Shown piece by piece: positions 34,485-44,237 of a DNA stretch of 64,000 bases. A model generated the notes under the pieces. The model was not told where the DNA came from. It saw only the letters and a program-made list of their open reading frames with translations, and did not search any database. Every line of letters begins with the position of its first letter. Within the stretch, counting starts at the first letter, position 1. The translations under genes were made by a program, and so were the position numbers. Source of the DNA: Rhizomonospora bruguierae (lineage in GTDB: Bacteria; Actinomycetota; Actinomycetes; Mycobacteriales; Micromonosporaceae); the NCBI RefSeq assembly GCF_018397995.1, contig NZ_BBQH01000010.1, positions 356,987 through 420,986 on the forward strand, in the 5' to 3' direction.

Positions 34485-35914
34485 GGCGTCACTCCACTAC
34501 CGACGGCCAGCAGGCGTCCGGTTTCGGTCGCCGGGCCACGGGCCGGCTCGGCACCCAGCCGCTCGCAGATCCGGTCGACCTCCGCGACGCACGTGCCGCA
34601 CCCGGTGCCCGCCCGGGTGGCCTCGCCCAGCGCCGCGCGGTCCCGGCAGCCGCGCCGCCAGGCGGCCACGATGCCCGCCCTGGTGACGGTGTTGCAGAAA
34701 CAGACGACGGCGTCGTCCGGCAGGTCACCGGTGCCCGTGCGGGGCGGCGTGCCGAGCAGCAGGGCGAGCCGGTCGGCGGGCAACGGCAGGTCCCGGTCGA
34801 ACAGTTGGGTGGCGGCGGCGGTCGCCTGCGGCAGCCCGTACAGCACGCCCCGGACGATGCGCCCCGCGAGCACCTCCAGCGCGGCGTGCCGGCGACCCGC
34901 TGGATCCGTGAACGTCACCGTCTCGGCGCGCCCGTCGGCGGCCCGGGGGCGGGGCCGGTCCAGGGCCACCACGCTCAGCTCCGGGTCGCGCAGCCGGACG
35001 ACCGCCGGCACCGGCTCGTACCGCCGCCGCCCGCCCGTCAGCAGCGCGGCCAGCGTCTCCGCCTGCGCCCAGGCGCGCGCCACACCGCCGCCCGACTCGC
35101 GGCCGTACCGCGCGCAGTCCCCGATGGCGTACACGTGGGGATCGTCCGTGCGCAGCCGGTCGTCGACCACGATCCCGCCGGCGACGGCCAGCCCGGCCGC
35201 CCGCGCGAGTTCGACGCGGGGCCGCGCACCGGCGCACAGCAGCAGGGTGTTGGCGGCGACCGTTTCGCCGTCGCGCAGCACCAGCAGGCCCTCGTCGTAG
35301 CGGACCGCCTCGCGCTCAAGCCGCACGTCGACGCCCCGGTCCGCCAGGTGCCGCGCCAGCAGCGTCCCGGCGGCGGCGTCCAGGTGCCGGTTCACCGGGT
35401 ACGGATGGCGGTGCACGAGCGTCACGCGGTGCCCGGCCCGGCGCAGCGCCAGGGCGGCCTCCACCCCGAGGACGCCACCGCCGAGCACGCAGACCGGTCC
35501 CGGGCCGAGCGCCACGCAACTGTCGAGGGTGCGCAGCGGCCGGACCTGTGGACTCAGCCCGCCCCGCCAGCGGATTCCCGGAACGCGTGGGACGACGGCA
35601 CGCGCGCCCGTGGCCAGAACGAGCGCGTCGTACCGGAACCGCCGCCCGTCGTCGAGGTGGACGGTGCGGGTGGCGCGGTCGATGCTCGTGACCGTGGCCG
35701 AGCGGTACGCTTCGACGCCCGCCGGCAGGTCCGGAAGCGTGACGGCCTCGGCGGGCAGCGCGCCGGCGAGCACCGACGCGAGCAGCATCCGGTTGTACGG
35801 CGGGCGCCGCTCGGCGCCGAGCATCACGACCGGGTCGCGGTGGCCACGCCGGTGCAGGCACTCGACGAACCGGTGGGCGGCGGGGCCGGCGCCGACGACG
35901 ACCACCCGCGTCAT
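34481..35914 (-). CDS. FAD-dependent reductase with C-terminal BFD-like [2Fe-2S] domain (NasB-like)
   Basis: 477 residues, ATG 35914 overlapping the nitrate reductase stop (ATGA). VVVVGAGPAAHRFVECLHRRG and VCVLGGGVLGVEAALALRRAG are the FAD and NAD(P) folds, with YAIGDCARYG as the FAD-binding end. The last 70 residues carry VVCFCNTVTRAGI and GTGCGTCVAEVD: C-x-C and C-x-x-C separated by about 30 residues, the [2Fe-2S] arrangement of bacterioferritin-associated ferredoxin domains. Such proteins serve as the electron-donating subunit of assimilatory nitrate reductases. It is about 30% related by eye to the flavoprotein encoded next, so the pair looks like an old duplication. Confidence 0.82.
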   Translation of the reverse strand: MTRVVVVGAGPAAHRFVECLHRRGHRDPVVMLGAERRPPYNRMLLASVLAGALPAEAVTLPDLPAGVEAYRSATVTSIDRATRTVHLDDGRRFRYDALVLATGARAVVPRVPGIRWRGGLSPQVRPLRTLDSCVALGPGPVCVLGGGVLGVEAALALRRAGHRVTLVHRHPYPVNRHLDAAAGTLLARHLADRGVDVRLEREAVRYDEGLLVLRDGETVAANTLLLCAGARPRVELARAAGLAVAGGIVVDDRLRTDDPHVYAIGDCARYGRESGGGVARAWAQAETLAALLTGGRRRYEPVPAVVRLRDPELSVVALDRPRPRAADGRAETVTFTDPAGRRHAALEVLAGRIVRGVLYGLPQATAAATQLFDRDLPLPADRLALLLGTPPRTGTGDLPDDAVVCFCNTVTRAGIVAAWRRGCRDRAALGEATRAGTGCGTCVAEVDRICERLGAEPARGPATETGRLLAVGSGVTP

Positions 35915-37989
35915 GTCGGCCCCCGGTAGGCCCGCACCCGCACCGCGCACACCTTGAACTCCGGCATCCCGCTGACCGGGTCGAGCGCGGGGTTCGTGAG
36001 CAGGTTCGCGCGCCCGGCGCCCGGGAAGTGGAACGGCAGGAAGACGGTGTCCGCGCGCAGGGTCGGCACCACCCGGACCCGCGCCACGGCGGTACCGCGG
36101 GCCGAGCTGACCCGGGCCCAGTCGCCGTCGGCCAGGCCGGCGCCCGCGGCGGTGTCCGGGTGCATCTCCACGAACGGCTCGGGATCGGACCGGCGCAGTT
36201 CGGCCACCCGCCGGGTCTGCGCGCCGGACTGGTAGTGGCCGAGCACCCGCCCGGTGGTGGCGTAGAGGGGCCGGTCGCCACCCGCCTCCTCGGCCGGTGG
36301 CCGGTGGTCCACGTCGACGAAGCGGGCCCGCCCGTCCGGGTGGGTGAAGCGGTCGAGGAACAGCCGCGGCGTTCCCGGATGCCCGCCGGGCGTCTCCGGG
36401 CACGGCCAGTGCAGGGCCTCCCCCGCGTCGAGCCGCTCGTAGCTGATGCCGGAGTAGTCCGCCCGCCCGCCGCGCGAGGCGCGCCGCAACTCGTCGAAGA
36501 CGTCGCGCGGGTCGGTCGGGTACCGCTCCGGCGGTTCGCCGAGGCGCACCGCGAGGTCGTGCAGCACCCGCAGGTCGCTGCGCACGCCGGGCGGCGGCGC
36601 CACGGCCCGCCGGCGCCGCAGCACCCGACCCTCCAGGTTGGTCATGGTGCCCTCCTCCTCGGCCCACTGCGTGACCGGCAGCACCACGTGCGCCAGGGTG
36701 GCCGTCTCGGACGGCACGAAGTCCGCGACCACCAGCAGGTCGAGCGCGGCCAGCCGGTCGGCGACGTGCCCGGCGCGGGGCGCGGAGACCGCGGGGTTGG
36801 TGCCGAACACCAGCAGCGCCCGTGGACCGCTTTCGGTGCCGAGCGCGTCGAGCAGTTCGTACGCGCCGCGTCCGGGGCCGGGCAGCGCCTCCGGTGGCAC
36901 ACCCCACACGCCGGCCACGTGTTCGCGCGCGCGAGGGTCCGTGATCATCCGGTACCCGGGTAGCTGGTCGGCCTTCTGGCCGTGTTCCCGGCCGCCCTGG
37001 CCGTTGCCCTGGCCGGTCAGGCACCCGTAGCCGCTGCCCTCGCGGCCGGGCAGTCCGAGCAGCAGCGCGAGGTTGATGAACGCCGCGACGGTGTCGACGC
37101 CCTTGCTGTGCTGCTCGGCGCCGCGCCCGGTGAGCAGGTACGCCCGGGTGGCGGCGCGCATCATCCGCACCGCCGCGCGCTGGTCGCGCACGGGCACGCC
37201 GGTGACGCGCTCGACCCGCTCCGGCCACCAGGTCAGCGCGCGCTTGGCGAACTGCTCGTAGCCCGCCGTCCGGGCGCGCAGGTAGGCGCGGTCCGTCAGG
37301 TCGTCGACGATCGCGATGTGCGCCAGGCCGAGGGCCAGCGCGAGGTCGGTGCCGGGTCGCGGTTGAAGGTGCAGCGCGGCCCGCTCGGCGGTGCGGCTCC
37401 GGCGGGGGTCGATGACGATCAGCTTCGGGGTCGCCAGGTGCCGCATCAACGGCGGCATCGTCTCGGCCACATTGGCCCCCGCCAGCATGACCACGTCGGC
37501 GCGGCCGAGGTCGGTGACCGGGAAGGGCAGCCCGCGGTCCACGCCGAAGGCCGCGTTGCCGGCCGCGGCCGCCGAGGACATGCAGAACCGTCCATTGTAG
37601 TCGATCTGGCTGGTGCCCAGCGCCACCCGGGCGAACTTGCCGAGCAGGTACGCCTTCTCGTTGGTCAGGCCGCCCCCGCCGAGGACGGCCACCGCGTCGG
37701 CGCCGTGCGTACGCCGGATGGCGCGCAGCCGGGACGCGACGGTGTCGAGCGCGGTGTCCCAGTCGGTGTCGACCTGGCGGCCGCCGGCGGCGCGGATCCG
37801 GGGCCGGCGCAGCCGATCGGGGACGGTCAGCACCTCTGCGGCGGTCCAGCCCTTGCGGCACAGACCACCCAGGTTGACCGGGAAGTCGTCGGCCTCGACC
37901 CGGACCGCGCCGTCCCGCAGGGCCAGGCGGGTGCCGCACTGGAGCGCGCAGTACGGGCAGTGGGTCGGCACCGATCGCGGCTCAGACAT
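35911..37989 (-). CDS. Assimilatory nitrate reductase catalytic subunit (molybdopterin oxidoreductase)
   Basis: 692 residues from ATG 37989, overlapping the transporter gene end by 8 bp. The [4Fe-4S] ligands are Cys11, Cys14 and Cys18 in THCPYCALQCGTR and the fourth Cys in LGGLCRKGW. Mo-bisMGD-binding blocks include GGGGLTNEKAYLLGKFAR, NGRFCMSSAAAA (Mo-ligand Cys expected here) and PRALLVFGTNPAVSAPRAG. The C-terminal cofactor domain has TTGRVLGHYQSGAQTRR and PLDPVSGMPEFKVCAVR-like text. Order and length fit the cytoplasmic assimilatory (NasC/NarB) type, reducing nitrate to nitrite. It is directly followed by two flavoprotein reductases and preceded by a nitrate transporter. Confidence 0.88.
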   Translation of the reverse strand: MSEPRSVPTHCPYCALQCGTRLALRDGAVRVEADDFPVNLGGLCRKGWTAAEVLTVPDRLRRPRIRAAGGRQVDTDWDTALDTVASRLRAIRRTHGADAVAVLGGGGLTNEKAYLLGKFARVALGTSQIDYNGRFCMSSAAAAGNAAFGVDRGLPFPVTDLGRADVVMLAGANVAETMPPLMRHLATPKLIVIDPRRSRTAERAALHLQPRPGTDLALALGLAHIAIVDDLTDRAYLRARTAGYEQFAKRALTWWPERVERVTGVPVRDQRAAVRMMRAATRAYLLTGRGAEQHSKGVDTVAAFINLALLLGLPGREGSGYGCLTGQGNGQGGREHGQKADQLPGYRMITDPRAREHVAGVWGVPPEALPGPGRGAYELLDALGTESGPRALLVFGTNPAVSAPRAGHVADRLAALDLLVVADFVPSETATLAHVVLPVTQWAEEEGTMTNLEGRVLRRRRAVAPPPGVRSDLRVLHDLAVRLGEPPERYPTDPRDVFDELRRASRGGRADYSGISYERLDAGEALHWPCPETPGGHPGTPRLFLDRFTHPDGRARFVDVDHRPPAEEAGGDRPLYATTGRVLGHYQSGAQTRRVAELRRSDPEPFVEMHPDTAAGAGLADGDWARVSSARGTAVARVRVVPTLRADTVFLPFHFPGAGRANLLTNPALDPVSGMPEFKVCAVRVRAYRGPT

Positions 37990-39379
37990 TCCGCACCGCT
38001 GCCCGGTCGGCGTGGAGGGTCGCCTCCGGGACGGCGAGCCGGCGCCGTGCCCGACCGCCGAGGTAGCCGAACCACGTGATGGCCAGGCACCCGGCATAGC
38101 CGGCGAGGAACGCCACGAAGGCGCGGGCGCCGCCGCCCGGCCCGCCGGCGTAGGCGGCACGGAAGGCGAGGTTGATGGCCACGCCGCCGAGCGCGCCGAC
38201 CGCGCCGCCGATCCCGATGACCGCGCCGGTGAGCCGGCGGGCGCGGGCGAACTGCCCGCGGGCGTCCTCGCCGGCCAGCACCGCGCGCGCCGCCTCGGCG
38301 GCGAAGACCGCGGGGATCATCTTGTACACCGAACCGTTGCCGGCGCCGCTGAGCAGGAACAGCGCCACGAAGCCGGCGAGGAAGCCGGTGGCCGAGCCGG
38401 CCGCGGCGGCGACCAGCAGCCCCCCGGTGCCCAGTGCCATGCCGAGGAACGCCGCGAAGGTGACCCGCGCCCCGCCGTACCGGTCGGCCAGCCACCCGCC
38501 GACCGGTCGCGCCGCCGAGCCGAGCAGCGGGCCGACGAAGCCGGCCGAGGCCGCCGCCAGCGGTGCCCAGCCGAACTCGGTCTGCAGCACGATGCCCAGG
38601 GCGAACCCGTAGCCGATGAAGGAGCCGAACGAACCGACGTAGAGCGCGGAGATCCACCAGGTGTGCCCGGAGCGGCACGCCTCGGCCAGCGCGGGCCGTT
38701 CCCGGCGCCGCGGCACGATGTCGTCCATGTACCGGGCGGCGACGGCGGCCGCGACGAGGATGGCGGGCAGGTAGACGGCGGGCAGCAGGGCGGGGTGGGC
38801 CGTACCGGCCACCGCGATCACCGCGACGCCCACCAGTTGCACGGCCGCGACGCCCAGGTTGCCGCCGCCCGCGTTGAGGCCGAGCACCAGACCCTGGCGG
38901 TGCTGCGGAAAGAGCATGCCGACGTAGGTCATCGACGAGCCGAACGTGGCCCCGCCGACCCCGGCGCTGGCGGCGACCAGCAGGTACCCCCACAGCGGGG
39001 CGCCCGGCCGCTGCACCAGGTACCAGGCGCCGAGGGTCGGCACCGCCAGCAGCAGGCTGGCCAGCAGCGTCCAGGTGCGCCCGCCGAAGCGCGCCACCCC
39101 GGCGCTGTACGGCAGGCGCAGCAGCGCCCCCACGAGGGTCGGGGTGACGACGACGAGGAACTTGTCCGCCGGGTCCAGGGAGGCGCCCGACCGCGGGGTG
39201 AGGAACAGCACGAGCACCGACCACATCGTCCAGACGGAGAAGCCGAGGTGCTCCGAGAGGATCGACGCCGCCAGGTTCCGGCGGGCGACCCGCCGGCCGC
39301 GTTCGGCCCAGAAGCGCTGATCCTCGGGGTTCCAGTCGTCGATCCGCCGCGTCCGTCCCGACCACCGGGTCCGGGGCAT
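37982..39379 (-). CDS. Nitrate/nitrite transporter, NarK-like MFS protein
   Basis: 465 residues from ATG 39379, preceded by GGAAGG. The soluble N-terminus RIDDWNPEDQRFWAERGRRVARRNLAASILSEHLGFSVW is typical of actinobacterial NarK/NarU proteins, and 12 hydrophobic segments follow. The family nitrate signature is represented by NAGGGNLGVAAVQL and later GAGNGSVYKMIP, the two glycine-rich motifs lining the NarK channel. It should import nitrate or exchange it with nitrite at the cytoplasmic membrane. It begins 47 bp after the PhzE-like gene on the same strand, so read-through from the chorismate cassette is likely. Confidence 0.88.
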   Translation of the reverse strand: MPRTRWSGRTRRIDDWNPEDQRFWAERGRRVARRNLAASILSEHLGFSVWTMWSVLVLFLTPRSGASLDPADKFLVVVTPTLVGALLRLPYSAGVARFGGRTWTLLASLLLAVPTLGAWYLVQRPGAPLWGYLLVAASAGVGGATFGSSMTYVGMLFPQHRQGLVLGLNAGGGNLGVAAVQLVGVAVIAVAGTAHPALLPAVYLPAILVAAAVAARYMDDIVPRRRERPALAEACRSGHTWWISALYVGSFGSFIGYGFALGIVLQTEFGWAPLAAASAGFVGPLLGSAARPVGGWLADRYGGARVTFAAFLGMALGTGGLLVAAAAGSATGFLAGFVALFLLSGAGNGSVYKMIPAVFAAEAARAVLAGEDARGQFARARRLTGAVIGIGGAVGALGGVAINLAFRAAYAGGPGGGARAFVAFLAGYAGCLAITWFGYLGGRARRRLAVPEATLHADRAAVRNV

Positions 39380-39426
39380 GGTCCTTCCCCCTTCAGTCGA
39401 CTGTGGATTGGCGTTCGCCGCCCGCA

Positions 39427-41337
39427 CTAGGCGGCCGTTCCCACCCGCTCCGCCGCGGCCAGCACGCCGGCCATCAGGTCGCCCAGGATCCGTTCGCCGT
39501 CCACGGAGAGGACGGATTCGGCGTGGAACTGGATGGTGGCGAAGAACTCGCCCCGCAGCGCGTGCACCTCGCCGGTCCGGGCGTCCCGGCTCACCTCCAC
39601 CGGTCCCACGCCGTCGATCTCCACCCGGTCGGCGTCGCCGATGGCCGCGAACGTGTTGTAGAACCCGACGCGCTCGGGCGCGCCGAACAGGTCGATCTCC
39701 CGCTGCACGCCCTGGTTCGGGATCTCCCGGCGGCGCAGCGCGAAGCCCAGTTGGGTGCAGAGCACCTGGTGGCTGAGGCAGACCGCGAGGAAGGGCCGCC
39801 GCCGGGCCAGCAGCGCCCGCGCGGCGGCGCGCAGCCGATCGATCTTGTGGTGGCCGTCGGCGCGCGGGTCGCCCGGCCCGGGGCCGAGCACGACGAGGTC
39901 GGGCCCGTCCAGGTCGTACGGCTGGTCGTAGCGCCGCACCGTCACCGACATGCCGAGGGCCCGCATCTGGTGGTCCATCATGGAGGTGAACGCGTCCTCG
40001 GCGTCGATCACCAGCACCCGGCGGCCGGCCAGCCGCGGCGCCGGCCGGGTGCGGGCGCCGATGTCGTTGAGCCAGAAGTCTGCGATGCCGTGGTTGCGGC
40101 GTTCCAGCGCCGCCCGCACCTGCGGGTGCCGGCCGAACCGGCCCGCGCCGCCGGCCTCCAGGGCGGCCAGCAGCCCGGCGGCCTTCGCCCGGGTCTCCGC
40201 CACCTCCGACACGGGGTCCGAGTGGCGCACCAGCGTCGCGCCCACCCCGATCCGCAGGTGCCCGCGGTGGTCGATGTCGGCGGTCCGGATGGCGATGGCC
40301 GAGTCGAGGACGTCGCCGCCGGTCGCGTCGCGCCCGATCAGCGCCACCACCCCGCCGTAGTAGCCCCGCCCCTCCGGCTCGTACCGCCGGATGACCCGGA
40401 AGGCGCTCTCCAGCGGGCTGCCGGTGACCGTGGGGGCGAACATGGTCTCCCGCAGCACCGTCCGGGGGTCGCGGCCGGTCCGGCCCTCGATGAGGTACTC
40501 GGTGTGCGCCAGCCGCGCCATCTCCTTCAGGTACGGCCCGCGCACCCGCCCGCCGTTGTCGCACACCCGGGCCATCATCTTCAGTTCCTCGTCGACAACC
40601 ATGTACAGCTCGTCGGTCTCCTTGCGGTCGGCGAGGAAGTCCAGCAGCTCCGGCAGGGCGGGACCGGACGGCGGGTAGCGGTACGTACCGCTGATGGGGT
40701 TCATGACCGCCGTGCCGTCGCGGACGCTGATGTGCCGTTCCGGGGTGGCACCGACGAGCGTGCGATCCCCCGTGTGCACCAGGTAGGTCCAGTAGGCACC
40801 GGACTCCCGCTGCACGAGCCGACGGAAGAACGCCAGCGCGCTGGCCAGCGTGTACCCGTCGATGTCCGCCCGGTAGGTGCGCTTGATGACGAAGTTGGCG
40901 CCCTCGCCGGTGCCGATCTGAAGGTCGATGACCTCCCGGACCGTGGCGGCGTAGTCGTCGTCGGCCACGTCGAAGCGCCCGTTCGACAGCCGCGTCGGCA
41001 CGTCCGGCAGCAGCCGCAGGGCGTCGCTCAACGGCAGGCTGCCCTGCTCCGTCACCGACAGGGCGACCAGCGGCGTGCCGTCGTCCACGCAGCTGAACCG
41101 GCGCTCGGCGATCTGGCGGTACGGGATGAGCACGAGCGCGTCGTGCCGGGGTTCGGCGCCCGGCGTGTGACCGGCCGGCGGCAGCGGAATCCCGGCCAGC
41201 GTGTCCGGGGTGGACACCTGCCCGACGACGACCTCCAGTTCGTCACGGGACGCCGCCTCCGGCCGGTACAGCAGCGCGAACGCCGACGGCGGCTGGGCGA
41301 GGACGCGGGCCAGCAGGCCGCTTCCGGCCGCGCTCAT
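39427..41337 (-). CDS. PhzE-like 2-amino-2-deoxyisochorismate (ADIC) synthase
   Basis: 636 residues, ATG 41337 overlapping the isochorismatase stop (ATGA). The N-terminal chorismate-using domain (1-430) carries [30 protein letters not shown] and the metal-site region [23 protein letters not shown], and ends in [10 protein letters not shown] and [12 protein letters not shown]. The C-terminal glutamine amidotransferase (about 435-636) has GPGPGDP, the catalytic Cys in [12 protein letters not shown] and the His-Glu in FHAES. The fused order and 636-residue length match PhzE. It converts chorismate plus glutamine to ADIC. Enzymes of this form also feed 3-hydroxyanthranilate-derived metabolites. 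Confidence 0.92.
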   Translation of the reverse strand: MSAAGSGLLARVLAQPPSAFALLYRPEAASRDELEVVVGQVSTPDTLAGIPLPPAGHTPGAEPRHDALVLIPYRQIAERRFSCVDDGTPLVALSVTEQGSLPLSDALRLLPDVPTRLSNGRFDVADDDYAATVREVIDLQIGTGEGANFVIKRTYRADIDGYTLASALAFFRRLVQRESGAYWTYLVHTGDRTLVGATPERHISVRDGTAVMNPISGTYRYPPSGPALPELLDFLADRKETDELYMVVDEELKMMARVCDNGGRVRGPYLKEMARLAHTEYLIEGRTGRDPRTVLRETMFAPTVTGSPLESAFRVIRRYEPEGRGYYGGVVALIGRDATGGDVLDSAIAIRTADIDHRGHLRIGVGATLVRHSDPVSEVAETRAKAAGLLAALEAGGAGRFGRHPQVRAALERRNHGIADFWLNDIGARTRPAPRLAGRRVLVIDAEDAFTSMMDHQMRALGMSVTVRRYDQPYDLDGPDLVVLGPGPGDPRADGHHKIDRLRAAARALLARRRPFLAVCLSHQVLCTQLGFALRRREIPNQGVQREIDLFGAPERVGFYNTFAAIGDADRVEIDGVGPVEVSRDARTGEVHALRGEFFATIQFHAESVLSVDGERILGDLMAGVLAAAERVGTAA

Positions 41338-42023
41338 CGCAGCGCCCGCCGGCCGGCGGGCACGCCCGCACCGATCGGGTCGCCGGTCGGCCCCAACTGG
41401 TCGACGATCTGGGCCGTGCTGGCCACGAACGCGCACCGCAGCGCGGCGTACTCCAGCGCCATGCGGTGGAAGCGCTCGGAGAAGTCGGCGACCGCGTCGG
41501 CCACCAGGAACGGCTGGATGTCGTTGCTGAACGCGTCCACGGCGGTGGCCAGGACGCCGACGTGCGCGTAGACGCCGCACACGACGATCTGGTCGCGCCC
41601 GTCCCGCCGCATCCGGTCCAGCAGGTCCGAGCGGACGAAGGCGCTGTACCGCCACTTGGTGAACAGCCAGTCCGCCGGGCCGGGGCTGAGCTCGTCGATG
41701 ATCTGCCGATCCACCGGGTCGACCCGCATGCCCGGTCCCCAGAAGTCCTTCAGCAGCCCGCGCTGCCGGTCGTCCATGTCCCCCGGTTGGGCCGTGTACC
41801 CCACCGGGATCTTGTGCGCGATGCACTCCGCCCGCAGGCGCCGGACGTTGCTCACCATCGCCCGGCCCGGTTCGACCGCGGGGATCGGCCGCAGGAAGTA
41901 GCGCTGCATGTCGTGCACGAGCAGGACCGCCCGGCGCGGATCGATCCGCCAGTCGGCCGTGTTGGCCGGCAGGCTGTCCGCGGTCGGCAGGGCGTACGGC
42001 GTGATCGTGGGAATTCCCGCCAT
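41334..42023 (-). CDS. PhzD-like isochorismatase (DHHA synthase)
   Basis: 229 residues from ATG 42023, after GGAGGAAGG. The opening [42 protein letters not shown] is the conserved PhzD/EntB isochorismatase start with the catalytic Asp in VHDMQ. The catalytic Lys is in [10 protein letters not shown], and [23 protein letters not shown] is the family's cis-peptide loop. No carrier-protein domain follows, so it is PhzD-like and not EntB-like. It hydrolyses the enolpyruvyl group of ADIC to give trans-2,3-dihydro-3-hydroxyanthranilate (DHHA). It overlaps the ADIC synthase gene. Confidence 0.92.
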   Translation of the reverse strand: MAGIPTITPYALPTADSLPANTADWRIDPRRAVLLVHDMQRYFLRPIPAVEPGRAMVSNVRRLRAECIAHKIPVGYTAQPGDMDDRQRGLLKDFWGPGMRVDPVDRQIIDELSPGPADWLFTKWRYSAFVRSDLLDRMRRDGRDQIVVCGVYAHVGVLATAVDAFSNDIQPFLVADAVADFSERFHRMALEYAALRCAFVASTAQIVDQLGPTGDPIGAGVPAGRRALR

Positions 42024-42055
42024 GACCTTCCTCCTTGAACGGCGAGGGACGGCGG

Positions 42056-42826
42056 CTAGACGCCCAGGGCGGCGCCGCCGTCGACGGTGAGATCCTGCAG
42101 GGTGATGTGGCTGGCCCGGTCGGACAGCAGGAAGGCGACGGCGTCGGCGATGGCGGCCGGGGTGGCCACCTTGCCCAGCGGGATGCCCACCCGGTAGCTG
42201 TCGAGCCGGCCCTCGAGGGTTTCGCGGCGGTCGCCGTCGTCGCGCCACATCGAGCGCAGCATCGGCGTGTCGGTCGACCCCGGCGCGACCACGTTGCACC
42301 GGATCCCGTACCGGGCCACCTCCAGACCGAGGCACTTGGTGTACATGGCCGCGGCCGCCTTGGAGGCCGCGTACGCCGCCATCCGCATGCGCGGTACCCG
42401 CGCCGCGTTCGAGGCCACCGTGACGATGCCGCCGCGGCGGCGCGGGACCATCCGGTCCACGACCGCCCGGGAGACGTTGCGGACGCCGGTCACGTTGACC
42501 GCGAAGGTGTCCGACCAGTCCTCGTCGCTGAGCGCGCGCGCCTCGCCGAGCCGCAGGATCCCGGCGCAGTTGACCAGATAGTCGACCGGTCCGAGCCGGC
42601 GCTCCACATCGTCCACCATGGAGGTCACCGACCGGGCGTCGCGTACGTCGGTGGGGAACGCCTCCGCCCGTGCCCCGTTCACCCCAAGTTTCGCCACGAG
42701 CGTCGCGAGCCGGTCGCTCTCCCGATCGACGGCCGCGACGGCCACCCCCTGGTCGCCGAGCGCCGAGGCGACGGCCGCACCGATTCCGCCGGCCGCTCCG
42801 GTGACGACGGCGATTCCCTGCTCCAT
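42056..42826 (-). CDS. EntA/DhbA-like short-chain dehydrogenase (likely DHHA dehydrogenase)
   Basis: 256 residues. ATG 42826 is chosen because GGGAGG precedes it; GTG 42838 lies upstream in the same frame but has no such site. The NAD fold is [19 protein letters not shown], the structural block NCAGILRL, the catalytic Ser/Tyr/Lys are in [23 protein letters not shown], and the C-terminal VDGGAALGV is typical of EntA/DhbA 2,3-dihydro-2,3-dihydroxybenzoate dehydrogenases. Next to a PhzD-like isochorismatase and a PhzE-like synthase, its substrate should be DHHA, oxidised to 3-hydroxyanthranilate. It is flanked by the DAHP synthase gene (13 bp) and the isochorismatase gene. Confidence 0.85.
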   Translation of the reverse strand: MEQGIAVVTGAAGGIGAAVASALGDQGVAVAAVDRESDRLATLVAKLGVNGARAEAFPTDVRDARSVTSMVDDVERRLGPVDYLVNCAGILRLGEARALSDEDWSDTFAVNVTGVRNVSRAVVDRMVPRRRGGIVTVASNAARVPRMRMAAYAASKAAAAMYTKCLGLEVARYGIRCNVVAPGSTDTPMLRSMWRDDGDRRETLEGRLDSYRVGIPLGKVATPAAIADAVAFLLSDRASHITLQDLTVDGGAALGV

Positions 42827-42839
42827 CTGCCCTCCCACC

Positions 42840-44012
42840 TCACTCGTGCCACGCCATGACCACGGACGCCGCCTGCTCGGGGTTGAGCCGCGGGTCGCAG
42901 AGGCTGGTGTACTTTTCGCCCACCCGGTCGATCTGGGACGCGTCCTGGACGCACTCGGTGACGGTGTCCGGGGTGGTCTCCAGGTGGATGCCGCCCGGGA
43001 CGCCGCCGCCGCGCCGCACCGCGCCGAGGAACAGCCGGACCTCGCGGGCGATGGTCTCGACGAAGCGGGTCTTCAGACCGTCCGGCGCGACGACGGTGTT
43101 GCCGTGCATCGGGTCGGTGAGCCAGCTGACCGGGTGCCCGGCCCGCCGGGCCGCCTGGACCAGGTCCGGCAGGCGCTCGGCCACCAGGTCCGCGCCCATC
43201 CGGGCGATGAGCGTGAGCCGGCCGGGCTCGCGCCGCGGATCGAGCCGCTCGCAGACCTCCAGCAACGTCCCGGTCGTCAGGTCCGGCCCGACCTTGTACG
43301 CGACCGGGTTGGTCACCCGGGCCAGCAGGGCCACGTGCGCCCCGTCCGGCGCGCCGGTGCGGTATCCGATCCACGGCCAGTGCGTCGAGGCGAGCACCGG
43401 TTCCCCGCCCGGCTCCCGCCGGACCATCGGGATCTCGTAGTCGAGCAGCAGCGCCTCGTGGCTGGTCCAGACCGGCGGCTGCATGCCGGGCAGCGCGGCG
43501 TCCGGGCGCCAGCCCAGGTGGCCCATGATCGTGGTGGCCGCGCGGTACCCGCTGAGCATCCGCTCCGGATCGGGCCGGCGGCCCTGCGGATCGGGCTCGG
43601 GGCAGTTCACCATGTGGCCGCGGAAGACCGCCAGTTCGGTGCCGCCGACCACCTCGACCGGGCGCGACCGGGGCTTGGCGAACTGGCCGGCGATGCGCCC
43701 GACGCGGACCACCGGCCGGCGGTCGCGCAGCCGCATGGCGCCGGCGAGCAGGTCCAGCATCGCCGCCTTGCGCGCCACGTCGACGGCGCCGGACTCCGCC
43801 GGGTCCTCGGCACAGTCGCCGCACTGCACCACGCACGCCTCGCCCCGGGCGACCCGGGCGAGCACGCCCCGCAGCCGCCGCACGGACGCCGCGCCGACCA
43901 GCGGGGCGCTGGCCGCCAGTTCCGCGCGGATGTCCTCGACCCGCGCCTCGTCGCTCCACAGTGGTTGCTGGGGAGCCGGCCTCGTCGCGGGCTCGCTCGT
44001 CATCGTGTCCAC
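42840..44012 (-). CDS. Class II DAHP synthase, short secondary-metabolism (PhzC-like) form
   Basis: 390 residues from GTG 44012, six bases after GGAGG; ATG 44003 three codons inside is the alternative. Class II blocks are VVQCGDCAED, GQFAKPRS, FRGHMVNCPEP, HWPWIGYRTG, DPMHGNT, GGIHLETTPDTVTEC and YTSLCDPRLNPEQA. These carry the metal ligands (Cys in QCGDC, His in PMHGN, Glu, Asp) and the PEP/E4P residues. It lacks the long N-terminal regulatory extension of primary-metabolism class II enzymes (about 450-470 residues), so it is probably feedback-insensitive, raising the chorismate supply for the ADIC pathway. It is the first gene of the cassette. Confidence 0.92.
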   Translation of the reverse strand: MDTMTSEPATRPAPQQPLWSDEARVEDIRAELAASAPLVGAASVRRLRGVLARVARGEACVVQCGDCAEDPAESGAVDVARKAAMLDLLAGAMRLRDRRPVVRVGRIAGQFAKPRSRPVEVVGGTELAVFRGHMVNCPEPDPQGRRPDPERMLSGYRAATTIMGHLGWRPDAALPGMQPPVWTSHEALLLDYEIPMVRREPGGEPVLASTHWPWIGYRTGAPDGAHVALLARVTNPVAYKVGPDLTTGTLLEVCERLDPRREPGRLTLIARMGADLVAERLPDLVQAARRAGHPVSWLTDPMHGNTVVAPDGLKTRFVETIAREVRLFLGAVRRGGGVPGGIHLETTPDTVTECVQDASQIDRVGEKYTSLCDPRLNPEQAASVVMAWHE

Positions 44013-44237
44013 TGGTTCCCTCCATGCCGCGGCACCGGGCTCGCGCTGCTGTCGGTCAGGGATCGAGGCATCTGGCCGGAATTCGCCCGGCCATCCGCGC
44101 GCTGGCGCGTCGCGGAGAACCCTCACCCGCATCCTGCGGCCCGGCCGGCGCGGAGCCCATCGAATCAGATCGATTCCGTCAGCTCTGCGACACTCCGTCA
44201 AGTCGCGCCGCGCCTATCGGGGTGCGACGCCGACGGT
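44013..44237 (-). promoter_or_regulatory. Leader region of the 3-hydroxyanthranilate cassette
   Basis: A 225-bp gap between the IS701-like gene (ends 44238) and the DAHP synthase start, both minus strand. It should hold a promoter of the cassette unless this is driven from 45458 upward. AATCAGATCGATTC at about 44163-44176 is a near-palindrome in an otherwise GC-rich stretch. No certain -10/-35. Confidence 0.3.

Noticed and set aside
39427-44012. Complete phenazine gene cluster
   Set aside because: PhzF, PhzA/B and PhzG are absent and an EntA-like dehydrogenase is present instead, which diverts DHHA to 3-hydroxyanthranilate.
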